Positions 16,781 through 26,047 of a DNA stretch of 35,556 nt are shown here, piece after piece (the stretch's first letter is position 1; the number at the start of each line of letters is the position of its first letter). Source of the stretch: an uncultured Kordiimonadaceae bacterium (lineage in GTDB: Bacteria; Pseudomonadota; Alphaproteobacteria; Sphingomonadales; Emcibacteraceae); assembly GCA_937914685.1 (NCBI GenBank), contig CALDNY010000264.1, positions 1 through 35,556 on the forward strand, given 5' to 3'. Under the pieces are notes generated by a model that had not been told where the DNA came from, did not search any database, and worked only from the letters and a program-made list of their open reading frames with translations. Both the position numbers and the translations under genes were made by a program.

Positions 16781-16794
16781 TTGATCTAAATCAG
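16781..16794 (-). promoter_or_regulatory. FNR/Anr/FixK-type operator upstream of hemN
   Basis: The minus strand reads CTGAT-TTAG-ATCAA, nine of ten matches to the FNR consensus TTGAT-N4-ATCAA. Its centre is about 40.5 bases upstream of the predicted transcription start, the usual position for a class II activated promoter. hemN is a known FNR/Anr/FixK target in many proteobacteria, which supports the call. Confidence 0.75.
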
Positions 16795-16804
16795 ATTTCT
16801 AAGC

Positions 16805-17047
16805 TTATTTAAACGCTTTAAAGGCCATTGTCGTGAATGTGTCTTTAATACCGGGAATAGTTTGCACCCGTTCATTAACATAACGACCAATGTCTTCATC
16901 ATCGTTCAAATGGAATTTAATCAGCAAATCAAAGGCACCCGAAATGGAATATACTTCTTCGGCTTCTTCCAAATTGTCCACCAATGCTTCGGCAACATCA
17001 AAAACTTTTCCCAGTTCACATTTAATTTGCACAAAAATATTTTGCAT
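16805..17047 (-). CDS. Stand-alone Lrp/AsnC effector (RAM/SAM) domain protein
   Basis: The protein has only 80 residues and consists of the C-terminal alpha-beta sandwich of Lrp/AsnC regulators: 'MQNIFVQIKCELGKVFDVAEALVDNLEEAEEVYSISGAFDLLIKFHLNDDEDIGRYV'. The DNA-binding helix-turn-helix is absent. Its start is clean, with no upstream in-frame HTH, so this is a genuine short protein rather than a broken regulator. Such proteins bind amino acids and may form mixed assemblies with full Lrp proteins. It lies between hutG (71 bases upstream) and hemN, so it may be transcribed with either. A full-length Lrp regulator occurs elsewhere in the window (27345-27779). Confidence 0.85.
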   Translation of the reverse strand: MQNIFVQIKCELGKVFDVAEALVDNLEEAEEVYSISGAFDLLIKFHLNDDEDIGRYVNERVQTIPGIKDTFTTMAFKAFK

Positions 17048-17118
17048 TCTCGTAACCTTAATTATTATTTCAATATGTGTTTATCATAAAATATATTTTT
17101 AAAAAGCACCAGTCGTTA

Positions 17119-17886
17119 TTAACTGATCATGGTTTCAATGAGCAATTTTAAGACCGGACGCAACTTATTGGCTTTATCCTCCCTGAAATTGAGCTTAGGG
17201 GCCTCGTCCATATAAGTGTTTTGCGATATTTCGAGCTGCACCGCGTCGATATGATTTTGAGGGTCACCATAATTCCGCGTGATATAGCCCCCTTTAAATC
17301 GGCCGTTTAAGGCCGAACTATAACCCGATTTGCTGATGATATGATCCAATTTTTGAACCAGTGCATGATCCGCAGAAATGCCGTTATCTGTTCCCAAATT
17401 CAAATCGGGTAACTGGCCATCAAATAAATGAGGCACATGACTTTTAATGGAATGAGCGTCCCAAAGTCTGGCAATGCCAAAATTTTGTTTTAAACGCCTT
17501 AATTCAGCACTTATTTGATCATGATAAGGCTGCCAATAGTGTGCCGTACGAGCCGCCAGATCGGGGCTATGATTTGGTTTATAAAGGGGTTCATTTTCAA
17601 ATGTGGTCAAAGGGCATAATGTGGTTTCATTTTGACCCTCATATAAACTTGACCCATCCGCGCCCCTATTTAAATCAACCACGTAGCGGCTGTATTTTGC
17701 AGATATAATCGACACACCCATCTCTTTTAAAAAATCATAGAGCCGATCAATATACCAATCCGTATCAATCATCGACAAAGCGGCCTCTGTCATGTTTTCT
17801 TTTATAGTGTCGGGAATTTCTAAGCCCACATGGGGCATGCTGACCAGAAGCGGTTTTGAGCCTTGATGAAAATGAAATTCCGTCAT
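17119..17886 (-). CDS. hutG: N-formylglutamate deformylase
   Basis: The 255-residue zinc amidohydrolase of the N-formylglutamate amidohydrolase family releases formate and glutamate from N-formylglutamate. This is the last step of the five-step histidine route. Visible family blocks are 'VSMPHVGLEIP', 'DTDWYIDRLYDF', 'SRYVVDLNRG', 'LWDAHSIKSHVPHLFDG', 'LNGRFKGGYITRNYGDP' and 'HIDAVQLEISQNTYMDE', with His and Asp/Glu suited to metal binding. Its ATG overlaps the TGA of hutH by one base. It closes the hutU-hutH-hutG unit. Presence of hutF in the same cluster confirms this route rather than formiminoglutamase (the other HutG type). Confidence 0.95.
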   Translation of the reverse strand: MTEFHFHQGSKPLLVSMPHVGLEIPDTIKENMTEAALSMIDTDWYIDRLYDFLKEMGVSIISAKYSRYVVDLNRGADGSSLYEGQNETTLCPLTTFENEPLYKPNHSPDLAARTAHYWQPYHDQISAELRRLKQNFGIARLWDAHSIKSHVPHLFDGQLPDLNLGTDNGISADHALVQKLDHIISKSGYSSALNGRFKGGYITRNYGDPQNHIDAVQLEISQNTYMDEAPKLNFREDKANKLRPVLKLLIETMIS

Positions 17887-19415
17887 CAGATTTTACCCGA
17901 CGGTAAGATTTCCATGACCTCATCGGAAAAATCACCGCTTAACACCATTTGAGTGGCAATGTGTAAATCTGGTGCAAAAAAACGGTCTTTATCATAATGT
18001 TTTACATGCTGGCGAATTTTTGAATGATGAATAGCCAATGAGGGTGATGTTTTATGCGGCGCTCTAAAGTCAATGCCTTGGGCGGCGGCCAATAATTCAG
18101 CCGCAATCACAGATGCACTATTAAAACACATCTCCATTAATCGCCGTGCGCCGTAAGTAGCCATGCTAACATGGTCTTCCTGATTAGCCGAGGTTGGAAT
18201 ACTATCAACGCTAGAGGGATGAGCCATGGTTTTATTTTCTGAAACCAACGCCGCTGCGGACACTTGGGCAATCATAAATCCAGAATTAACACCGCTATTT
18301 TCCACTAAAAATGCAGGAAGGTCGCTCATTTTCGGATCAACCATAATGGACAAGCGCCGTTCTGAAATTGAGGCTATTTCACATATAGCCAGAGCCAAGG
18401 TATCTGCAGCGAAAGCCACGGGTTCAGCGTGAAAATTACCGCCCGAAATTACATCGCCATTATCGGTAAAAATCAGCGGATTATCGGTCACGGCGTTAGC
18501 TTCTATTAATAATGTTTTTGCCACATTTTCCATAATATCCAAACAAGCCCCCATCACTTGGGGCTGACAACGAATTGAATAAGGGTCTTGCACCTTATCA
18601 CAGTCTTGATGGGCTTTGTTAATGGCGCTCCCTTTTAATAGCTTTAAATATTGGGCGGCAACGGTAATTTGGCCGGGTTGTCCGCGCGCTATATGAATAC
18701 GTTTATCAAAGGGGGCGACACTGCCCATTAAGGCATCAATACTCATTGAACCCGCAACCACGGCGGCGGCAAATATATCTTCCGTTTGAAAAAACCCTTT
18801 TAAAGCTAACGCTGTGCTGACCTGAGTACCATTTAAAAAGGCCAAACCTTCTTTTGAGCTAAGTTCTATCGGTGTAAGGCCCGCTTTTGCCAAGGCTTGC
18901 TTGGCGGTCATGGTCTGCCCGTTAATACGGCAATTGCCCTCGCCCATTAAGGCGGCTGTCATATGAGCAAGAGGTGCTAAATCACCAGAAGCGCCAACTG
19001 AACCTTTTTCTGGAATAACCGCTATTATACCCGCATTTACAAAATCCAAAAAGGCTTCCATTATACTGGCGCGAAGACCAGAATAACCCTGAGCGAGACT
19101 TGAAATTTTAAGCACATAGATAAGCCGCACCACATCGTCCTCTAGCGCCTTACCCACGCCTACACTGTGGGAAAGGACAAGATTTCTTTGTAGCAATGAT
19201 AATTGATCGTCAGCAATGGACGTTTGGGCAAGAAGGCCAAATCCAGTATTAATACCATAAACGGTTCGACCTTCTTCAATGATAGTATCAACAATTTTTC
19301 TTGCGGCTTTGATTTTCTGCCAAGCCTCTTGATTGAGGGAAAGATGTTGAGTTTGACGGTAAATTGTCCGCAATTCTTTTAAGGTCATTTGATTTGGATT
19401 AATGGTGAAATTCAT
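17886..19415 (-). CDS. hutH: Histidine ammonia-lyase
   Basis: The 509-residue enzyme deaminates histidine to urocanate, the first step of histidine use. The autocatalytic MIO cofactor triplet Ala142-Ser143-Gly144 is present in '[15 protein letters not shown]', and the numbering matches the well-studied Pseudomonas enzyme. 'YGINTGFG' carries the catalytic tyrosine, and '[14 protein letters not shown]' and '[11 protein letters not shown]' are also conserved. The length is standard. A strong ribosome site (GGAGA) precedes the ATG. It lies 16 bases after hutU and overlaps hutG by one base, so hutU, hutH and hutG form one operon. Confidence 0.97.
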   Translation of the reverse strand: MNFTINPNQMTLKELRTIYRQTQHLSLNQEAWQKIKAARKIVDTIIEEGRTVYGINTGFGLLAQTSIADDQLSLLQRNLVLSHSVGVGKALEDDVVRLIYVLKISSLAQGYSGLRASIMEAFLDFVNAGIIAVIPEKGSVGASGDLAPLAHMTAALMGEGNCRINGQTMTAKQALAKAGLTPIELSSKEGLAFLNGTQVSTALALKGFFQTEDIFAAAVVAGSMSIDALMGSVAPFDKRIHIARGQPGQITVAAQYLKLLKGSAINKAHQDCDKVQDPYSIRCQPQVMGACLDIMENVAKTLLIEANAVTDNPLIFTDNGDVISGGNFHAEPVAFAADTLALAICEIASISERRLSIMVDPKMSDLPAFLVENSGVNSGFMIAQVSAAALVSENKTMAHPSSVDSIPTSANQEDHVSMATYGARRLMEMCFNSASVIAAELLAAAQGIDFRAPHKTSPSLAIHHSKIRQHVKHYDKDRFFAPDLHIATQMVLSGDFSDEVMEILPSGKI

Positions 19416-19431
19416 TTTAATTCTCCAGCTC

Positions 19432-21102
19432 TTAAAGATCGATCATCGGTAGATTAAGACCATGCTCACGAGCACATTTTTTTGCGATCTCATAACCCGC
19501 ATCCGCATGACGCATCACGCCTGTTGCCGGATCATTCCATAACACGCGGCCAATACGCGCCGCCGCGTCATCTGTACCGTCAGCCAGAATGACCAGACCA
19601 CTATGTTGAGAAAAACCCATACCAACACCGCCGCCGTGATGAAGTGATACCCATGTGGCGCCACTTGCTGTATTGAGCAAGGCATTAAGCAAGGGCCAAT
19701 CGGAAACGGCGTCTGAGCCATCAATCATGGATTCTGTTTCGCGGTTGGGGCTAGCCACGGAGCCTGAATCAAGATGGTCCCGCCCGATCACCACTGGAGC
19801 TTTGAGTTCACCATTTTTAACCATTTCATTAAAAGCAAGACCAAGACGATGACGATCCCCCAATCCGACCCAGCAAATTCGCGCGGGAAGTCCTTGAAAA
19901 TGAATACGCTCCCTTGCCATATCAAGCCAATTATGAAGATCGGGGTTATCAGGAATTAATTCTTTTACTTTTTGGTCAGTTTTATAAATATCTTCTGGAT
20001 CACCACTAAGGGCGACCCAACGAAACGGACCGATACCGCGACAAAATAAAGGTCTAACATAAGCCGGCACGAAGCCCGGAAAATCAAAGGCATTTTTAAG
20101 ACCATTATCAAAAGCCACTTGGCGAATATTATTGCCATAATCAAAGGTAGGAATACCCATTTTTTCATAATCAAGCATGGCCGCCACATGAATAGTCATG
20201 GCATCAATGGCCGCCCTTTCAACTTCTTTTGGTGCTGTTATAATTTTTTGCTCCCATTGATCTACGGTCCAGCCAACGGGCAAATACCCGTTAATGGGAT
20301 CATGGGCTGAGGTCTGATCGGTAACCGCATCGGGGCGAATGCCGCGTTTTAACATTTCAGGAATTATTTCTGCGCAATTGCCAAGCAAACCTACTGACAA
20401 TGCCTCGCCTTTTTCGGTGGCATCATTAATCATCGCCATCGCTTGATCGAGAGTATCGGCACGCTTATCAAGATAGCCTGTGCGAATTCGAAAATCGATG
20501 CGGTCAGAGCGACATTCTATAGCCAACATGCTCGCACCTGCCATCGTAGCCGCTAGGGGTTGCGCGCCGCCCATACCGCCTAAGCCGCCCGTTAATATCC
20601 ATTTCCCTTTTAAAGTGCCGCCAAAATGTTGGCGCCCCATTTCAACGAATGTTTCATAGGTACCCTGAACAATACCTTGGCTGCCAATATAAATCCAACT
20701 TCCTGCAGTCATTTGGCCGTACATCATCAGACCTTTTTTATCGAGCGCATTAAAATGCTCCCAAGTGGCCCAATGAGGAACTAAATTTGAATTAGCAATC
20801 AATACCCGAGGTGCGTTTTGATGGGTTTTAAAAACACCAACAGGCTTGCCAGATTGTACTAATAAAGTTTCATCCTCTTCCAATATTTTTAAGCTTTCAA
20901 CAATTTTATCAAAGCACTGCCAATTTCGTGCCGCTTTACCAATACCGCCGTAAACAACCAGATCTTCAGGTCTTTCGGCCACATCAGGATCTAAGTTATT
21001 CATTAACATTCTAAGGGGCGCTTCCGTGGCCCAGCTTTTGGCGTTTAATGTTGTGCCCGTTGGCGCTTTAATGATGCGGTTATTTGATTTATTCTCTGAC
21101 AT
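19432..21102 (-). CDS. hutU: Urocanate hydratase
   Basis: The 556-residue NAD-dependent enzyme adds water to urocanate to give imidazolonepropionate, the second step of histidine degradation. The family start '[31 protein letters not shown]', the nucleotide-binding '[19 protein letters not shown]', '[17 protein letters not shown]' with the conserved cysteine, and '[16 protein letters not shown]' are all present, and the length is standard. It is the first gene of the hutUHG unit. The leader carries AGGAAG immediately downstream of, and partly overlapping, a HutC-like operator (21110-21123). Confidence 0.97.
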   Translation of the reverse strand: MSENKSNNRIIKAPTGTTLNAKSWATEAPLRMLMNNLDPDVAERPEDLVVYGGIGKAARNWQCFDKIVESLKILEEDETLLVQSGKPVGVFKTHQNAPRVLIANSNLVPHWATWEHFNALDKKGLMMYGQMTAGSWIYIGSQGIVQGTYETFVEMGRQHFGGTLKGKWILTGGLGGMGGAQPLAATMAGASMLAIECRSDRIDFRIRTGYLDKRADTLDQAMAMINDATEKGEALSVGLLGNCAEIIPEMLKRGIRPDAVTDQTSAHDPINGYLPVGWTVDQWEQKIITAPKEVERAAIDAMTIHVAAMLDYEKMGIPTFDYGNNIRQVAFDNGLKNAFDFPGFVPAYVRPLFCRGIGPFRWVALSGDPEDIYKTDQKVKELIPDNPDLHNWLDMARERIHFQGLPARICWVGLGDRHRLGLAFNEMVKNGELKAPVVIGRDHLDSGSVASPNRETESMIDGSDAVSDWPLLNALLNTASGATWVSLHHGGGVGMGFSQHSGLVILADGTDDAAARIGRVLWNDPATGVMRHADAGYEIAKKCAREHGLNLPMIDL

Positions 21103-21109
21103 ATTACTT

Positions 21110-21123
21110 CCTGTATAGACAAG
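21110..21123 (-). promoter_or_regulatory. HutC operator 3, upstream of hutUHG
   Basis: The plus strand reads CCTGTATAGACAAG, ten of twelve core matches to the palindrome TTGTATATACAA seen before hutF/hutI. It is nine bases upstream of the hutU ATG and touches its ribosome site, a position suited to repression. Confidence 0.65.
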
Positions 21124-21168
21124 TTTTTTGATTTATCGAATGTCTTCTATAAAAAAGACAAAATATAA

Positions 21169-21888
21169 TTATTTCGGTTTAAATAACCCTGAAAGTTCGT
21201 ATCTTGAGCCGGGGTGATAAAGTTTTGCGGTTGAGGCAACCTTTTGTTTGGTCCAAGTGCGCCGTTCAATAAGGAGACACGCTTCTTCGTCGACCATATC
21301 CAAAATCTTTTTTATGGCCTTTGGCGCCATGATCGCTTTGACCACATGTTCCACTTTTTGCAAAGGGGCCATTTTGATTAGATATTCATAAGGCGTGTGC
21401 TTTGTAAAATCCTGGTCACCGTAACCGGGCACCACGGCTTCATTGACCATTCGGTCTTCTAATTGAATGGGTACACCTTGTTCTTTATGAATAATTTGCG
21501 AATGAATTAGGGGCGTGCCCACGTCTATATTCATAATCAGGGCCATTTTATCATTGGCTTTAACGGTTTCGCATTTGAGCACTTCTGCGCTGTATTGATG
21601 GTGACGCGCCCTAATCTCATCGGCAATATTATGAAGTTCTAATGGATTACTTCGCGCTTTTAACTCAGCAACGAAAGTACCAACACCTGCCACACGAATA
21701 AGGTATCCTTCATCGGTAAGTTCGCGCAGAGCGCGGTTGGTTGTCATTCGAGAGACGGAAAATTTCTTAACCAATTCATTTTCTGAGGGCACACGCGTCG
21801 AAGCCATCCATTCGCCGCTATCAATGCGACCAAGAATATGGTTCTTAATTTTTCTATAGAGTGGTTCTGATTTAAGATCAACACTCAT
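21169..21888 (-). CDS. hutC: HutC, GntR-family histidine-utilisation repressor
   Basis: The 239-residue protein has an N-terminal GntR winged helix ('PLYRKIKNHILGRIDSGEW...PSENELVKKFSVSRMTTNRALRELTDEGYLIRVAGVGTFVA') and a C-terminal UTRA effector domain. The UTRA domain shows the HutC pattern 'HSQIIHKEQGVPIQLEDRMVNEAVVPGYGDQDFTKHTPYEYL' and 'LLIERRTWTKQKVASTAKLYHPGSRYELSG'. HutC represses hut genes and is released by urocanate. It lies between hutF and hutU on the same strand. A strong GAGGAG ribosome site precedes the ATG, and a HutC-like box in its own promoter indicates autoregulation. Confidence 0.95.
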   Translation of the reverse strand: MSVDLKSEPLYRKIKNHILGRIDSGEWMASTRVPSENELVKKFSVSRMTTNRALRELTDEGYLIRVAGVGTFVAELKARSNPLELHNIADEIRARHHQYSAEVLKCETVKANDKMALIMNIDVGTPLIHSQIIHKEQGVPIQLEDRMVNEAVVPGYGDQDFTKHTPYEYLIKMAPLQKVEHVVKAIMAPKAIKKILDMVDEEACLLIERRTWTKQKVASTAKLYHPGSRYELSGLFKPK

Positions 21889-21928
21889 ATGATGCTCCTC
21901 TTGCCATAAAATTATAATTCAGTATGTA

Positions 21929-21942
21929 CCTGTATATACAAG
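21929..21942 (-). promoter_or_regulatory. HutC operator 2, upstream of hutC
   Basis: The plus strand reads CCTGTATATACAAG, a near-perfect palindrome directly abutting the hutF stop codon. On the minus strand it overlaps a TTGTAT that could serve as a -35 element for hutC, with TATAAT/ATTATA downstream at 17-19 bases. Confidence 0.7.
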
Positions 21943-23298
21943 CTAGTCAAGATATTTTTCCAACCTATTCATCGTCGCCACAAAATCCCGATTAATCAAC
22001 TCTTCGTCCTTATGCTTATAGTCATTAATAATAAAATCACCCGCCACCATCACATGCTTGATGGGAGTTGCGTTGCCGCTAAAAATAAAGCGATCAATAA
22101 TATTCTGCGTAGGGGTCGCAACAAGTAGTGGTGAATTTTTATCTAGCACTATTATATCAGCCCTTTTACCCACTGCTAAGCTGCCATTATTAAAGCCAGA
22201 AGCCTTAGCCCCACCGACAAGAGTTTTATTGTATAAATTTGTTCCTGTGTGAATTTGCTGTTGATCGGCACCGATATTACGTTTTTGATGCTGTAGTCTT
22301 TGCCCATATTCAAGCAATCTCAATTCTTCAATGATACTCACTGAAATATGACTATCAGAACCAATAGCAATATCACCACCATGGTCTAAATATTTTCTAA
22401 GGGCAAAAATCCCGTCCCCTAAATTGGCTTCCGTAGTCGGGCATAGTCCAACCACCGCCCCTGAGGAAGCAATCATTTTCATTTCATTATCATTGAGATG
22501 AGTTGCATGAATAAGACACCATTTTTGGTCCACTTCCACATGATTATAAAGCCATTCAACAGGTCGCATTCCTGACCAATTCAAGCAATCATTAACTTCA
22601 AGTGTTTGTTCCGCAATGTGAATATGAATTGGCCCCGTCAGGTTTGAATTTTCCAAACATTCTTTTAAAGCGTCCTCTGGCACAGCGCGCAGGCTATGAA
22701 AGGCCATGCCTAAATGTTGATTAGGGGTCATTTTTGAAGAGAGACGTTCCATAAGCTTTAGATACTGCTCTACATCATGTGAAAAACGTTTTTGTTTATC
22801 TAATAAGCCAAGCCCGCCAAAGCCCGATGCCATGTAAAGCACAGGCAGGTGGCATAGGCCAATGCCACTGTGCGACGCCGCCTCCATAATGGCGGATGAC
22901 ATTTGATCACTTTTATTGTCTTGGCAATTATGCAGATAGTGAAATTCAGCAACCGTGGCGTAGCCCGCTTTTAACATTTCCATATAAAGCTGTGCGGCGA
23001 TGGCCTTAAGGTCGGCGGCACTAATATTTTCAGCAAAGCGGTACATGAGATCGCGCCATGTCCAAAAGCTATCCGCCGACGATGTGGAATATTCAGCAAG
23101 TCCCGCCATCGCCCGCTGAAAAGCATGGCTATGGATATTATTGAGTGCCGGCAATGCATAACCAGTAATAAGATCAGCGTCTGCGCCATCATCATCGACC
23201 TCTATAGTGTTGATAATGCCGTTATCATCCAACCCTATCACAACATTTTTGGCCCAGCCGTTGCTTAAATAAGCGTTTGAAAATTTAATTCTTTTCAT
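21943..23298 (-). CDS. hutF: Formimidoylglutamate deiminase
   Basis: The 451-residue amidohydrolase-superfamily enzyme converts N-formimidoyl-glutamate to N-formylglutamate and ammonia, feeding HutG. Metal-binding 'PALNNIHSHAFQRAMAGLAEY' (H-x-H), 'HIHIAEQ', 'LIHATHLNDNE' and 'IGSDSHISVS' are present, and 'SFWTWRDLMYRFAE' is typical of HutF. The ORF track starts at a TTG at 23331 inside the HutC palindrome. I place the start at the ATG at 23298 (MKRIKFSNAYL), which leaves the operator upstream and matches the family N-terminus. The ribosome site is weak (GAAC). It diverges from hutI and shares the operator region with it. Confidence 0.93.
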   Translation of the reverse strand: MKRIKFSNAYLSNGWAKNVVIGLDDNGIINTIEVDDDGADADLITGYALPALNNIHSHAFQRAMAGLAEYSTSSADSFWTWRDLMYRFAENISAADLKAIAAQLYMEMLKAGYATVAEFHYLHNCQDNKSDQMSSAIMEAASHSGIGLCHLPVLYMASGFGGLGLLDKQKRFSHDVEQYLKLMERLSSKMTPNQHLGMAFHSLRAVPEDALKECLENSNLTGPIHIHIAEQTLEVNDCLNWSGMRPVEWLYNHVEVDQKWCLIHATHLNDNEMKMIASSGAVVGLCPTTEANLGDGIFALRKYLDHGGDIAIGSDSHISVSIIEELRLLEYGQRLQHQKRNIGADQQQIHTGTNLYNKTLVGGAKASGFNNGSLAVGKRADIIVLDKNSPLLVATPTQNIIDRFIFSGNATPIKHVMVAGDFIINDYKHKDEELINRDFVATMNRLEKYLD

Positions 23299-23317
23299 TT
23301 TGTTCGATTCTGAATAT

Positions 23318-23333
23318 AGTTGTATATACAACT
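23318..23333. promoter_or_regulatory. HutC operator 1, between hutF and hutI
   Basis: AGTTGTATATACAACT is a perfect 16-base palindrome in the divergent hutF-hutI region and matches the known type of HutC binding site (TGTATATACA core). It overlaps the predicted -35 element of hutI and lies over the hutF promoter region, so one site can control both directions. Confidence 0.85.
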
Positions 23334-23348
23334 TAACTTTATTATAAA
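23320..23348 (+). promoter_or_regulatory. Predicted hutI promoter
   Basis: TTGTAT (23320-23325) and TATAAA (23343-23348) are separated by 17 bases. The -35 element is embedded in the HutC palindrome. Transcription would start about 33 bases before the hutI ATG. Confidence 0.5.
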
Positions 23349-23387
23349 TAACGCCAATGTCAAACTTAATCGAAACGGTATAATCAT

Positions 23388-24605
23388 ATGACCATACAAA
23401 TATGGACCAATGTTAATCTACTAACCATGACAAAGGACGCTAAACCGTATGGTTTAATCAATGATGCGGCAATCGTGGTTAAGGGCGGATTGATTAGCTG
23501 GCTTGGGCCAAGAGAACAGCTTTCACAATATCCAACAAGCGAAATTATAAACTGCCATGGTGCTTATATGAGCCCGGGACTTATTGATTGTCATAGCCAT
23601 TTGGTTTATGGCGGCAATCGCATTGATGAATTTGAAAAACGCTTAAACGGCACCTCATATGAGGAAATAGCCAATCAAGGTGGTGGCATTTTATCCACGG
23701 TCAACGCAACACGCGAGGCATCAGAAGATGAATTGCTAATGTCGGCGCAAAAGAGGTTGAACTATTTTATCAAAGAAGGGCTAACCACCATAGAAATAAA
23801 ATCTGGTTACGGCCTTGATCTCGAAAATGAAATTAAAATTCTGAGGGTCGCGCGAAAATTGGGGCGCAATAATAATATTGATATCATAACCACATTACTC
23901 GCCGCCCATGCCCTGCCGCCGGAATATAAACAGAACCGTGAGGGTTATATCAATCTGATCATTGATCAAATATTGCCCGCCGCCGCCGCCGAAAATCTTT
24001 GTGATGCTGTCGATGGCTTTTGTGAAAATATTGCTTTTTCATATGAGGAAATGGAAAGAATTTTTATCGCGGCAACAAAATTAAACCTAAGAGTTAAGCT
24101 ACACGCAGAACAGCTTAGTGATCAGAACGGCGCAGCTTTAGCGGCAAAATATCACGCTTTATCCGCCGATCATTTGGAACATTTAAGCGAAGCCAGCATC
24201 ATTGCTATGAAAAAATCGGACACTGTCGCGGTATTGTTGCCCGGTGCCTATTATAGTTTGCGCGATACTAAGTTACCGCCCATTGATCTTTTGCGAAAAC
24301 ATCAAGTGCCTATGGCTGTGGCGTCTGACAGTAACCCTGGATCGTCCCCTGTTTTATCTTTAAAGTTGATGATCAATATGGCCTCGACGCTTTTTTCCCT
24401 AACCCCAGAAGAAGCGTTGCTGGGGGTGACGAGAAATGCCGCCTTAGCCCTTGGCCTTCATGATCGGGGGATCTTACAACAAGAGTTAAAAGCCGATATG
24501 GTGCTTTGGGATATCTCTCATCCTGCTGAGCTTTCTTATCAAGTCGGTGGCGGGCAAGCTTTATCAGTCATTAAAAATGGTACTGTCATTTATACACGCG
24601 CTTAA
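23388..24605 (+). CDS. hutI: Imidazolonepropionase
   Basis: The 405-residue amidohydrolase opens the ring of imidazolone-5-propionate to N-formimidoyl-glutamate, the third step of histidine degradation. The metal-binding H-x-H is His69/His71 in 'GLIDCHSHLVYGG', followed by 'RIDEFEKRLNGTSYEEIANQGGGILSTV', 'IKSGYGLD', 'LHAEQLSDQNGA', 'SADHLEHLS' and 'VASDSNPGSSPV', all HutI hallmarks. Its divergent promoter is shared with hutF and covered by a HutC palindrome. It ends only two bases from the convergent symporter gene, with no obvious terminator between them. Confidence 0.97.
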   Translation: MTIQIWTNVNLLTMTKDAKPYGLINDAAIVVKGGLISWLGPREQLSQYPTSEIINCHGAYMSPGLIDCHSHLVYGGNRIDEFEKRLNGTSYEEIANQGGGILSTVNATREASEDELLMSAQKRLNYFIKEGLTTIEIKSGYGLDLENEIKILRVARKLGRNNNIDIITTLLAAHALPPEYKQNREGYINLIIDQILPAAAAENLCDAVDGFCENIAFSYEEMERIFIAATKLNLRVKLHAEQLSDQNGAALAAKYHALSADHLEHLSEASIIAMKKSDTVAVLLPGAYYSLRDTKLPPIDLLRKHQVPMAVASDSNPGSSPVLSLKLMINMASTLFSLTPEEALLGVTRNAALALGLHDRGILQQELKADMVLWDISHPAELSYQVGGGQALSVIKNGTVIYTRA

Positions 24606-24607
24606 GC

Positions 24608-25987
24608 TTAGAAAAATCCATAGCCAAGGAAGTCTAACAATAGATACCCAACAACAACGGGCACGAGCACTTTAACAATCAAACGCCAGAATTTAAATAA
24701 ATAACTATCGCCCAGACCCAATTCATCAAGCACATCTTTTCTATTGATGATCCATCCTATGAAGATCGCCGCAAAAAAGCTATTGACCAGCATCATGCCA
24801 TTTGCAGAAAGATATTCGAGCAAATCCATAATATTTTTATTTTCAAGGGTGCTGTTAAAAGTCAGCGGATGCCAATCTTTAAAAACATTTAAAGAAAGTG
24901 CTGAAAGACTAGCCAAACACCATAGGCCAAAGCCGACCACTAGGGACGCTTTTCGACGGGTAAAAATTCCTTTTTCTTCCAAGTTAGAAACAGCCGGTTC
25001 AAAGAGCGAAATTGTTGATGTAATGGCGGCAAAAGCCAGCAGTAAAAAGAATAATATTCCAAAAACTTGGCCAAAGGGCATTTGGTCAAATATCACAGGT
25101 AGCGTTTCAAACACCAGACCCGGCCCTGAGCTAAGCTCCATTCCATTGTTAAAAATAATCGGGAAAATGGCAAACCCTGCAATTAGGGCAACGAATGTAT
25201 CGGCGAAGGCAACGCCGCAAGCCATTTTCGGTATTGAAACATCCTTAGGAAGGTAGGAGCCATAAACCATGATCGTGGCACTTCCTAAGGAGAGCGAGAA
25301 AAAGGCTTGTCCTGTGGCTTCCAATATTGTATTTGCTCCAATTTTGCTAAAATCAGGCGTGAACATAAATTTAAAAGTTTCAACCATACCGCCGTTAAAG
25401 GCAGAGTAAATCACCAAGCTTAATAAAATGAAGAACAACATAGGCATCAGAATATTCACGGCCTTCTCTAGGCCTGCTTTAAGACCCCGTGAAATAATGA
25501 AGGCCGTGACCACCAAGCTTACGGTCATCCAAAAAATTAATGTTCCGGGGCTTGCTAATAAATCCTGAAAAGCGGCCTCGGTTTGGCCGGGAACCAAATC
25601 ATTAAATTTCCCCATAATCATGGCAAAAACATAATTTAATGTATAGCCAGCAATCACAAAATAAAATCCAAGAATTCCCAAAGGCGTTAACACACTTGAA
25701 AAGCCGACCAATGTCCAAAAGGGTCTGCTTTTCTTGCCTTCGCTAAGGGTTCTATAGGCTGATATGGGCGGTAATTGTTTCGATCGTCCGATCACCAATT
25801 CCGTCATTACAAGCGGAATACCAAAGACAAGAACAATAGCAATATAAAGGAGCACAAAAGCACCACCGCCATTTTCACCGACCACGTAAGGAAAGCGGTA
25901 AATATTTCCAAGGCCAACCGCACTCCCAATTGCCGCAAGTAAAAAAGCGGTTCCTGAAGACCACTTTTCTTGAGTTACATGTGTCAA
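24608..25987 (-). CDS. Sodium:neurotransmitter symporter (NSS/SNF) family transporter
   Basis: The 459-residue inner-membrane protein has about 11-12 hydrophobic segments. The helix 1 signature 'AAIGSAVGLGNIYRFPYVVGENGGGAFVLLY' is that of sodium-coupled LeuT/MhsT-type carriers, and the unwound 'GLGNIYRFPY' forms the substrate and sodium sites. 'ATGQAFFSLSLGSATIMVYGSY' (helix 6) and 'AFAAITSTISLFE' (helix 8) also fit. The start is TTG with a strong GGGAGA ribosome site. It should import an amino acid with sodium, consistent with a marine lifestyle. It converges on hutI, so histidine or urocanate is an attractive but unproven substrate. Confidence 0.9.
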   Translation of the reverse strand: MTHVTQEKWSSGTAFLLAAIGSAVGLGNIYRFPYVVGENGGGAFVLLYIAIVLVFGIPLVMTELVIGRSKQLPPISAYRTLSEGKKSRPFWTLVGFSSVLTPLGILGFYFVIAGYTLNYVFAMIMGKFNDLVPGQTEAAFQDLLASPGTLIFWMTVSLVVTAFIISRGLKAGLEKAVNILMPMLFFILLSLVIYSAFNGGMVETFKFMFTPDFSKIGANTILEATGQAFFSLSLGSATIMVYGSYLPKDVSIPKMACGVAFADTFVALIAGFAIFPIIFNNGMELSSGPGLVFETLPVIFDQMPFGQVFGILFFLLLAFAAITSTISLFEPAVSNLEEKGIFTRRKASLVVGFGLWCLASLSALSLNVFKDWHPLTFNSTLENKNIMDLLEYLSANGMMLVNSFFAAIFIGWIINRKDVLDELGLGDSYLFKFWRLIVKVLVPVVVGYLLLDFLGYGFF

Positions 25988-26047
25988 ATTTACTCTCCCT
26001 GTATTTTATTTTCTATAAACTACCATAAGTATTTGTAACGTCCATAA

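Noticed and set aside
21141-21160. TGTCTT / AAGACA hairpin between hutC and hutU
   Set aside because: Six-base stem without a U-run; it could be a weak attenuator but cannot be supported.
23299-23331. TTG start of hutF given in the ORF track
   Set aside because: It lies inside the perfect HutC palindrome and adds 11 residues not expected in the family; the ATG at 23298 fits better.
24744-25256. 170-residue plus-strand ORF
   Set aside because: It is antisense to the symporter gene, has no recognisable domain and is explained as a shadow frame.
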